Source: Cydia pomonella (lineage: Eukaryota; Arthropoda; Insecta; Lepidoptera; Tortricidae). Taken from it: a stretch of DNA of 64,000 nt. Where the stretch lies: contig NC_084730.1 in NCBI RefSeq assembly GCF_033807575.1, positions 5,935,986-5,999,985 on the forward strand. Reading direction: 5' to 3'. Each line of letters starts with the position of its first letter. The first letter of the stretch is position 1. Positions 43,801 to 55,800 of this stretch are shown piece by piece. Under the pieces are notes generated by a model. The model did no database searches. It had not been told where the DNA came from and was given only the letters and a program-made list of their open reading frames with translations. The translations under genes were made by a program, and so were the position numbers.

Positions 43801-46800
43801 CAAAGCTGCAGAGTCAAAGGCTTCAATTGATTTTGGTCTGGAGATATTCAGCCTGGATTCGGACGACGAAGAAACGGAAGTCAGGAGTAAGTAAAACCTT
43901 GGACAAAATTTTAGAATAAAGAATAGTCTTAATTAACCTTAAAATTTAAGGTTCGTTAATGTCGAGGACTCCGCCCGTTCGGTGGGAAAAGTGGATAGTA
44001 TTTTCTTGCACATACTTAACATGATTTTTTGTTTAAAATAACGGATAAATCAGTTTGTAATAATTCAAAGACTATTAGAAAAAGTAACATTTATTGTAGT
44101 TTAACACTATAAGGTAAAAAAAGACCGTGTTCAAGTAATGACAGTTTTTTCGACACCGGCAAAATGCTCATAGCGCGAGCACTGTAGGGCTAATACACTA
44201 ATCTCATAACGTTTTTTTTTTTCAATAGGCAAACGTAAAAGCAAGCTAACCGCCGTAGAGCTAGACAAAGCCCGCCAGACCAACAAGTGCATCACCATGA
44301 ATTGCACGAGCGACGGATCCGTACCGCTCGTCCGCCCAACACTGTCAGCTGCCATATATTATGCTGCGAACCAACAAAGAGGTGGCGGGCTATGTTTGTA
44401 TTGTGCGAAGCGTTTTGAAGAGAGAAGTGAGGTATGTATATTGAAACAATTTAGTCTGCGTGTCAGCGCTTCCGTGCCGCATCAGTACCGGAGTGACGGA
44501 TCCGTGCCGGATTTGATTTGCGTGAAACCTACCGTGTCACTTGTTCCGGCTTCAGTGTGGGCAGCCACATTTAATACGCTTCAAGTACATATATTGAAAC
44601 AATTTAGTCTGTGTGTCAACGCTTCCGTGCCGCATCAGTACCGGGCGAGCGATGGATCCGTGCCGGATTTATATTGCGCGAAACCTTAGACCTTAGTGTC
44701 TGCAGCCACATACAATAGGATCAAATGCATATATTCATTAAAACAATTTAGTGTGTGTGTGTCACCGCTTCCGTGCCGCATCAGTACCGGACGAGCGACA
44801 GATCAGTGCCGGATTTGTTTATATTCCGTGCCACTCGTTTCGCCTTTAGTGTTGATAGCCACATACAATACGATTCAAATGCATATATTGAAACAATTTA
44901 GTCTGCGTGTCAGCGCTTCCGTGCTGCATCAGTACCGGACGAGCGACGGATCCGTGCCGGATTTGTATATACTGAGCGAAACCAACCATGCCACTCGTTC
45001 CGACTTTAGTGTTGGCAGGTTTTTATTGCACATATCACACAGCACATATATATTACGCGGCTAATCAGCAAAGAGGTGCTTGAATTGTGAGAAGCTTTTT
45101 GATGAGAGAAGCGAGGTATGTATATTAGAATAATTCAGTTTGTATATGATCAGTTCTTCCGTATCGATTCAGTATCGCTTCAGTGGAGCCCGGGCGATGA
45201 TTCCGTGCCGCTCGTACTGGCATAGGTGTCGGCGGCTATATATTATGTTGCTAATCAGCAACAAGTGTAAAACAGGTAGAAGTTTGTGGTTGTATTGTGT
45301 AGATTTATACATAAACGTCAGTGCTTCCGTGTCGGTTCCGTACTGGCTTCAGTTAACCCTTTCAAACATTAATCAATATGAATAGCTTCCTCATCCGACG
45401 GATCCGTGCCGCTCGTTGCGGGACAAGGTGAGAATCCTATAAATGCAGCGACATTTATTTTTAGGCATTTAAATATAGACAGAAAAACAAAATTTGTAGC
45501 CTAAGAATATTAAGTGAAATGCTAAATAATTAAATTATAGAACGGGACTTAATCGCGTGTTCAAAACTACGCGATTAAGTCCCGTTCTATAGTTTAATAA
45601 TGTGTAAAAATCGTTTAAGTTTGAATTAGTCAAATTCTAATTGTTTTTCTTTTTCAGAAACTAGTAGAAGGCGTGAAAGACCTCACCCCCTTCCTATCGA
45701 TGGACATGTGCTTGATTCGCGAGGAGTTCGTCGAGATATCCGACTCGGACTCTGAAGATGAACCAGACATTGTGAAAAATGATAGCGAGGTCATTGGGGA
45801 AAAGGGCGCTAAGTAAGTATTCATAAATGTTTTGATAAGTGACGTTTTAAAGCCGTTGCTACGATTTTTAAAATGTATCAGGCAGGGTCGCCATGATGTG
45901 GTGGGAGCTGGACCGTATAATTAAACAAGATAGTTGGCTGAGAACTCTCTATTTATTCTATTATACAATAAGGCGTTATCGACGCTACGAGTGATCGGCC
46001 TGACTTATTATGAACACCTACCTGCCGATCTGTGGAATGAGCCGTGTGATGAAACATTTAAGCGCAAATTGAGAAACATTTTGTTGGATAACCCTCTGTA
46101 CTCTGTAAATGAGTACATGGAATTGAATTTGTAACGACATATGTAATTTAGTTTATTATTAATTTGTGTGCATTTGTATTTTAATCATGACATATTGTCC
46201 TTTTTCTAATATTTTTATCTTTATTTGACATTTTTACGACAATTCCAAATTAATGTTAAGTTGTTTTATATCCATTGATTGACATATTTTTCTTTGCACA
46301 CAACGATCCTTATTGGGAGACACAATTAATTTTATTATTTTTGATTTATAATGTAATGCTTGACGATCATGATGAGAAGATAAACATACTTTTTACGATT
46401 GTAGCAAATTTATAGTGTAATTTTCATCATGAAAGAAAGAAATCTAAATCTATATCTAATAGGGTATTTGACTAGTAGTCAAATCAGTTTCTTTTTTCGA
46501 ACTGTCGAAACGATTTGCCACTATGGAATGAAACACTAGGAAATGACGTCACGGTCCAGTTACCTACTCTTTATAGTTCTATACGATGTATAAAATAGAA
46601 ATTGTGTCTAAAAATAACTGCTGTCTACGTTTATCTAATATTGTTCTGATGCTTTATTCCATGCATGGTGTGAAATAATTTATTTTACAGTACATATGGG
46701 GCTACTTTATAGCACTAGTGCGAGAAGTAGCATATTACGTTACTGTGTCGAACATTTAAAGGGCCATATGTACTGTAAAACGTTGTACGATACATGTGCG

Positions 46801-49800
46801 AATAGGTAATTCGCAACTCGTGTCGATTTAAAACACTCCCTTCGGTCGTGTTTTAATTTATCGCCACTCGTTTCGAATTTCCTATTTTTCGCACTTGTAT
46901 CGTAATGTACTATTAAATACAGTCAACATGCCAATAAGTGTTTTAAATCCACGAGTTGCGCATTATCTATTCGCACATGTATCATACAAAGTTTTACAGT
47001 ACATATGGCCGAGAATTCACGTAGGCACTAGTTTTTACGAAAGCGATTGCCATCTGACCTTCCAACCCAGAGGGTAAACTAGGAGATTGAGATTAGTCCG
47101 GTTTCCTCACGATGATTTCCTTCACCGAAAAGCGAGTGGTAAATATCAAATTATATTTCGTACATAATTTCCGATAAACATATTTTTGCAGGTTTTTGGA
47201 AGAACAATTAGCGGACATTTTCAACGAGACGTGGAAGAAATACAACATGGAGGAGCGTCTGTTGAGCGCACAGACCGACATTAATACGGAAGTCGGCCAG
47301 TTGGAAGGTTAGTTACTTCTAGAAATCCTCTTTCTTCTGTGTAAGGTATTGGAAGTACATCTAGCGGACATGTTCAACATGGAGGAGCGTCTGTTGAGCG
47401 CACAAGCCGAGATGAATATGAAAGTGAGCCAGTTGGAAGGTTAGTTACTTCTTGAAATCCTCTTTCTTCTGTGTAAGGTATTGGAAGTACATCTAGCGGA
47501 CCTGTTCAACATAGAGGAGCGTCTGTTGAGCTCACAGACCGAGATTAATATGGAAGTGAGCCAGTTGGAAGGTTAGTTACTTCTAGAAATCCTCTTTCTT
47601 CTGTGTAAGGTATTGGAAGTACATCTAGCGGACATGTTCAACACGGAGGAGCGTCTGTTGAGCTCACAGACCGAGATTAATATGGAAGTGAGCCAGTTGG
47701 AAGGTTAGTTACTTCTAGAAATCCTCTTTCTTCTGTGTAAAGTATTGGAAGTACATCTAGCGGACCTGTTCAACATGGAGGAGCGTCTGTTGAGCTCACA
47801 GACCGAGATTAATATGGAAGTGAGCCAGTTGGAAGGTTAGTTACTTCTAGAAATCCTCTTTCTTCTGTGTAAAGTATTGGAAGTACATCTAGCGGACCTG
47901 TTCAACATGGAGGAGCGTCTGTTGAGAGCACAGACCGAGATTAATACGGAAGTGAGCCAGTTGGAAGTAAGTAAAGTAAATATTCTTTATTGCACCACAA
48001 AGAAAACAAATTTAAAAACAGATAAAGAAAGGTTAGTTACTTCTAAAAATCTTCCTTCTCCTGTGTACGGTATTGGAAGTACATCTAGCGGACATGTTCA
48101 ACATGGAGGAGCGTCTGTTGAGCTCACAGACCGAGATTCTTCTCTCTCTCTTTCTAAAAGTGGCCCAAAAATACGTTGACAAAAAATGTGGAATATTTTT
48201 CTTACTTACACATCTTTTCCAAAATGTAATCATAATGAAAATTTAAACTACAATCATTTAACTAAAACATAACGTAATATCTTCAAAATATTTATCTTTA
48301 GCTTTGATACACATACGCAAACGTTTATTAATTGTACATTACGGTACAAGTGCGAAAAATAGGAAATTCACAAATGTATCGTACAACGTTTTACAGTACA
48401 TATGGCCCTTTAAATTTTCGACGTAGTTACGTAATATGCTAATTATCGCACTAGTGCGGTAAATCAGCACAATATGTACTGTAAAATTACCAACAATATG
48501 CCGCAGTGAAAAATCCTATAACAATTAAAGTTATAATTTATTTCAGAGGAAAGCATGCAAATAGACGCCATGCTGAACGAGTGCCAGAGGGAAACGGACA
48601 AGCTAAGAAACGACTTGTACGCTATGTTCGCTGACGATCGTACGGAATTGCCGCCCATTGCGATCATCGACACTCCTACTAATCAGGTGTTTTACTTAAA
48701 TAAATAAATAAATAAATATTATACGACATTATTACACAAATTGACTAACACACTACACTACAATAATAATTAATAACAGACAGAAGAAATGATTTATATA
48801 CTAAATTCGCTGACGAACGTACAGAATCTTAACTATTAATACTTTTTGAGATATTGGCGACAAAGAAAATGTCTTATTTTTTTCGCCTTTTTTTGTCTAC
48901 GATTTTGATATTTTCTGTGCGATAATAAACGCTTCGAATACATTTTTCTATAAATAATTCCGAATCCAATGAAGTACTCGTATCACACGTATTTTTGAGA
49001 GTGGTATCTCTATTTTTCACCATTTTGAACTTGTCGAGTAGACTAGTATGGGGTTTTCAGAAAAAAATTACGTTTTACGAAAAACTAATATGGATTGGAA
49101 TAAAAAACCGGACAAGTGCGAGTCGGACTCGCCCGCTGAGGGTTCCATACTTTTTAGTATAGCGGCAACAGAAGTACATCATCTGTGAAAATTTCAACTG
49201 TCTAGTTATCACGGTTCATGAGATACAGCCTGGTGACAGACGGACAGATGGACGAACAGCGGAGTCTTAATAATAGGGTCCCGTTTTACCCTTTGGGTAC
49301 GGAACCCTAATAAAAAAGTGTCCCCAGTTTTTCATACGAATTTTGTATGTCAGCTTTGTGACGGTGCATACAAAATGTATGTGAAAATGCGTCACAAAAC
49401 AGATATTTTTTGGGACACTTTCTTTTTCTCTTTTAATCTAGTCCTCGAAATTCCGAGTAGAATAAAGCCAAAAGTTGATGGTTTTTTTCAAAAAAAGTAA
49501 ATGGTACACATTTAATCCTTGTATAATGTTCGATTTCTAGCTGGCCCCGAACGGCTAATCCTTTGTCTATAAGTAAAACCGCCCGTGCCACTACCATACC
49601 ATACAATCCTTGTTTTAACATGACCAATTTTTTTTAGTGGTCCGGGCTAGAAGATGGGGTTACTTCTCCACCACCAGTTCCTGAAACCAGAGAGGTAACC
49701 AGAATTTCAAATTGTTCATATTTTCGGTGATTAATCTCTACGGCTTATTTAAAACCGATTATGGTTCGTGTCATCCACGATGACGTGCAGATTAGTCAAA

Positions 49801-52800
49801 TCTAACCTTTAACAACATAATTTTACAACTCAAGGCACGCGTCTTCGTGAATGACACGATCTATATTCATGACATGTTCGTGAATGACATATTCATACTC
49901 AAACTCATTCGTTTTTTTAGCGATTTTAAATTAATTATTAAAACAAGAACCTTGACGAGTTTATAAAATTATAAATAATCATTAAAACTTGTCTTTGAAT
50001 GAATTAATGATTTATTTGCATATTAATGAATATTGGGTTACATAAGTAAGTGTTGCCAAAGAGAATTAAGAAGACCAAGAGTGCTCACTCCATACAACGG
50101 TTTTGTCACCAAATCTATTATTTTCGTAGTCTACATCTAGCGTCAAGTTCTTGTATAATGAATCTCTTAACGATATAGATATTTTTGTTCATAGTTTGTC
50201 CGTGTTCAAGAACAAAGTTCGGCAAATTTAGTTTTCTAGAAATTGATCAATTTGGTTCCAGTCATATTTTTCATAGTTTTGTATGTTTTCTTAACTTAAT
50301 TGCATGTAGTACACAACTAAACCGGTAATTTATAATTGCGTAATTTACATTTCTATGTAATAGTTTTCTTAGTAATGTAGGAAACTTTAGGCCTATTTTT
50401 AGTTCATTTACTTTAGACATATTTGTAAAAGGCTGTTTGTTTTCTAAATAAATTAAAAAAAAAAAAAGTAGCGGAACTCTAATGCTCAACGATTTTCCGC
50501 TAATATTATAACCAGAGTAAGCGTAGGAGTTGACAATAGAGTTCCGGTTACTTGCCGCGATATCTATTGTCGAGTGGCAGTACTGAGAGTTCCGCTTCTT
50601 GACGCTAGATGTAGACTACGTAAATAATAGTATTTTTGGCAACAAAACCGTTGTATGGAGTGAGCACTCTTGGTCTTCTTAATTCTCTTTGGTGTTGTGT
50701 ACAATATTTTGAATTAGTTTTTCCAAGATTCTATCTATACAGGTACATGCACTGTATATTGGCTTGATTCGCTACTAACAGTGGTAGAATTTCGCCACAT
50801 TACATATAATTAATAATAATACTTAATTATAATATTTGACACCATAGTTAAATTTATACCTATAAAGTTATGTATATCAAGTCAAAAATTTACGTCATAC
50901 AGTTTTACAGCCTACAGTTGTATGGATAATATGACGAAATTACAAATACAGAAAAAAGAATATGTATTTTAAAGAATATTTTTTTTAGTTTTAGCATAAG
51001 TTTAATTTACTTGCTTTTTATTGTTGTTTTAATTTGTTTCATCTTTGTGACTACTTAAATAAAGAAAACCACTGTAAATAAGCCACAAAAACGAAAAAAA
51101 AATGCTCATTATTCTTGTTTGTAATATTTATATACTCAAACATAAAATTAAAGCATCATTTATAAACCCGTCAAGGTTCTTGACCTTGCTTATAATATTA
51201 AAATCAGTCAATAAAATCATGAATGAGTATGAGTATGAATACGAGTTGAATTTTATTGCTAATGTCGACTCAATGGCTCGCTAATGTCTTACCGTGCGAT
51301 AAAAACTCCGATCTACTAATCATTTCTCACCTGCATTTGCTACTTCGCAAAGTGTAAACAAGCCTTAAGAGGGAAGAATAGCTTTTCGAATCTAACGAAA
51401 TAACTATAGCGGTAACGGTTTTTTATGTCGATTTTTTCCACAAAATAGTTTTAGACTTACAATACATTTTTAAACGATATTGATATTTTTTCCTTGAAAT
51501 TAAACAGTTTTAAAAGTAGCGAATAGATTGTTTACTTTTTAAGATTACGTACTTAAAAGTTAGTTAATTTTTAATGTTGTAAGCGTGTGTGCTTACATTT
51601 ACCTACTGTCACTGATTGTGATATCGTATCTAAATATGTTTACACATAATTTATTAACATTAAGAGCCCATTAACGTGCTCCCTAGCGCCACTACTAAAT
51701 AATTGTGATTATTTAAATTTAATGATAGATATTTAAAAAAAAGGGGGCCGCGACGTACTGTATTTTGTATTTAAGTACCTTTTGAATACATCATAATAGT
51801 TTATACGTTGCTGGATTCGTCAATCTAGGCGTCCAAAGTTAAAACGGCCGTTTTTGTTTTGAGTTCGTAAATCGACGAATCCAGCAACATAAAAACTATT
51901 TTGATGTATTCAAAAGGTACTTAAAAACAAAATACAGTACGTAGTGGCCCCCTTTTTTAAATATCTATCGCTAAATTTAAACAATCTCAATTATTTTCCA
52001 GTGGCGCTAGTGAGCACGTTGATGGGCTCTTAAGGAAACTCCAGATTTAGTCCTATTATAAAACCGATAAACCTAGTTTTTCATTGTATCAATAACATAC
52101 TAAAAAGAGAATAGAAAATATTTAGAAGTGGAAAAACGTTTTCACTTTTTGTATGGACGATCAATACTTCCTCCTTAAAGTGTTTTTGAATTTGTGACAT
52201 ACAGAGGAATTTGTGACATACCTACAGAGGAATTTGTGACATACAGAGGAATTTGTGACATACAGAGGAATTTGTGACATACAAAGGAATTTGTGCCATA
52301 CAGAGACCCAAACGCCGTTCGGCGGCAGCGGCCGAGCCGCCGGCCAAGCGCGCCGCGATCCCGCTCGGGTACGCGCCGCTAGATGGCACTAGTACCAGCA
52401 AACCTGCGGTAAGATTTGCACTTGTAACTAAATCTAGTTATAGATATAGTTTAGTTTTATTTTCATACTGACGTAGCTATTAAGTTTTGCGGGTTGTTAA
52501 CTAAAATATGGATCATGTGAACAGGTCTGAAATAAAGCATTTTTATTTATTATTTTATTATAAATCGAAATTAGGGATGTCACGAATATTATTATTTAAC
52601 AGGAATCGAAACCGGCTCCGTCTGCGGACTTGGCAGCTCAAAACGACGATGACGTAAGTTATTTTATTTATTTATTTAAATATGACACAAACGGTCATAC
52701 AAAATATATTATTACAGTTTATTCTCTTAATCTAGACCTATAGTTTCCATGTTTGTTAAACATATCTTTATATAGAAGCACGAAAAGTACCTATCTACGT

Positions 52801-55800
52801 TTAGGTTCAGCTAAATAGTAAGAGGTTACACAGAATTAGAGAAATCAGATTTACAAACCACTCAGTGAAAAGCACAATGTAAAACACGTTCTACGTTTAT
52901 AACAATTTTTGAATAAGTATGAAGTATCGACAAACATGACAATAATATACGCGTTAAGATTTATATGCTACTAGTCTTGAATACTGTTTTCAATGAACTT
53001 ATGGTACAATTAAATATGTCTACATTTTTTACAATATTATGATCATTATAGAGGGCACATGCTCGTTTAATAAACATATTTTTAGAATAGTTAGTTCTAC
53101 TACATGGAATGGAGAATAAATGTTTGTATCTGGGACGACATCGGCGCTCTTTATTACCTGGAACTCTTATACATATGTCTTTCAACAAGCTATGGGCATC
53201 AATATACCCATTTATTATTTTAAATAATAGAACAGAATCAACGCAGTCTCTCCGACACTCTAGGGACTGCATTTTATGACGGTTTAAGGATTCCACATAA
53301 TCTTTGTATTCAATACCACATTTAAAATCAAGGGATTTTAGGATTTTTTTTGCAATCGCTCTATCCTGTCAATATGCATGCTGTAATGGGGTTTCCAAAC
53401 CGCACATGCGAACTCGAGCCGACTTCGTACATAACTGTTATAAAGAATTTTAAGTATTAATGTATTCCTGAAAGGTTTACCAATTAGTTATTTAAGAAAT
53501 GTTAATGTAATATTTAAGAAAAGAAGTTATTTAAGAAATCCTCTTAGTTCTATTCTCAAAAAGTCTGAATTATTTTTTAACAAGCAGAAGCGTCTGGGAA
53601 TGATGCTATAAAGCTTAGAATAAATTTAAAAGTGGAAAAATACTGCCTTGGTTGAGACATGAACTCACGGTCTCTGGATCGATACTCCAGCGCTAATTTA
53701 GTACTAGTATGGGTAGCACATCGTAACTGGTGAATTTCCAATATGACTTCGAACTCCGGTAACCGTTTATAAGTGTAACGTTCTTATGATAGATGGCGCT
53801 AGGGTCCCCTAGACCCATATGGTTGGAAAATTTGCTGGCTATGGATGAGGTCTTGGTGGCTCAGTTGGCAAAGCGCTGGAGTATCGATCCATAGGCCGTG
53901 AGTTGAAGTCTCAGGGTCACTACCCACTAGGCCAGACCGGTCGTCAAATTAAGATTTTAAGGGTTTTCCAAAATAACGTAACCATGGGAACTAATGGTAA
54001 GAACATTTCCCACCACCTCCTAATGTTCTTTCCTGGCCTACGCCGTATAAACCGAATCGCCGGAGCCGTGCCGAGTTTGTGCCGACTTCAAGACTTTCTG
54101 GCGTGTCCCGTTACACGTTGTTTCTTGTCTCCCTACAAATTATCTGTTCTTTTTTTTAAAGATATTTTTTTTTAAATGTCCCTGGCCTTTCTCCCATTCT
54201 GGGCAGGTAAGAACATGGTAAGAACAGTTGCTTCACCTCTTGTTTGACGACCGGTCTGGCCTAGTGGGTAGTGACCCTGCCTACGACGCCGATGGTCCCG
54301 GGTTCAAATCCTGGTAAGGGCATTTATTCGTGTGACGAGCATGGATATTTGTTCCCGAGTCAGGGGTGTTTTCTATGTATTTAAGTATTTATAAATATTT
54401 ATATATTATATATATCGTTGTCTAAGTACCGTCAACACAAGCCTTATTGAGCTTACTGTGGGACTTAGTCAATTTGTGTAATAATGTCCTATGATATTTA
54501 TTTATTATATTGTGGAAACGAATAAAGTTTTATCTATCTTGTGCCGTCTTCAAGACTTTCTGGCGTGTCCCGTTACACATTGCTTCTTGTCTCCCTACAA
54601 ATTATCTGTTCTTTTTTTTTAAAGATAATTTTTCAAAATGTCCCTGGCCTTTCTCCCATTCTGGGCAGGTAAGAACATAATGGTAAGAACAGTTGCTTCA
54701 CCTCCTGCTCGTCCTCACAGAACGCAGACATCTCGGTGGTGAAGCTGTCGCTGGAGGCGGCGCCGGCCGGGCTGCCGCCGCCGGGCGTGGCCGCGCGCGC
54801 GCCGCTGCGCCCGAACATGTCCGTGTACGCCATGAAGAACTCCTTCGGCGCCTGGCACAAGGTCCGCATACAGGAGGTCCAGCCGAAAACGGTGAGTTAT
54901 TTTTTAGGCCCCATCACAAGTTTTTAGTAAGTGTATCAGTCGTGGAAAAAACCCGGGAAAACCCCACGGCTCTAGGATTTCAACCCCAAACGCCGCAGAT
55001 ATGTAACTACTGCCGAGGTTGACATAGTTGTGACGCTTGAGGCTTTCGGACGAGGATGCGGCCGCACCAGCGTCAACTTTGGAGTCAGTAACAATTAAAA
55101 TGACGCCCGAGTATTTTTGACTCAGTTAAACAAAGTTGCATACAATACTTTTTCTACGACCAAGCACTTAATTTGAAATAAAATTGTAAATTTAACTAAT
55201 ATTTTTCATGTCATCTATCGCGATTTTGAAGGCAGCAAATTTTTTGTTCTTGGGCCATCACTGATATTTCTTCAGACGTAGACACTAAGTTTTTGTCTTC
55301 ATCCATTTTAACTTGAAAGACACACTTTTTTTTAACACAAAAGTGAAGTTTTAATTCGACAACCACAATAACCACATTCCAGAAGTAGCAAAGAATGGAG
55401 GGTACGGGCGGGAAAATGAATGAATGAAATTAAAAAAACTTGTCTATGGTTCACTAATTTGTCAGAGATGACATTTAAAATAAGGTTGGCAACAATGTAT
55501 TTCATACAATATTTTTTAAGTGGTCATTACACAAAGTATCGAAAAGTGCCAAAAAGATACCGCGTGTATGCACAAATGCGTTTTTGGGGAATAGACTAAA
55601 GACTTGCCTTGACAACTATAAGGTAGGGTTTAAAGATGTGTGCACGACCCTTTAAGTGACAAATAAAAGTACGGGAGTAGAAAAAAAATTTACCTCTTAT
55701 TCCACAGCCCGGTCAATTCACCATGTGCCGTGTAAGATTCGAGCAACCGAAAACAATGACAAAGCTACTTCCGGCGCGCTGCCTGGCTTATGAACAACCA

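Noticed and set aside
47877..48179. 100-codon ORF across the exon 11 copies
   Set aside because: It runs through the last 132-bp units, a donor and a transposon insertion in changing frames of the parent exon. It is a by-product of the array.
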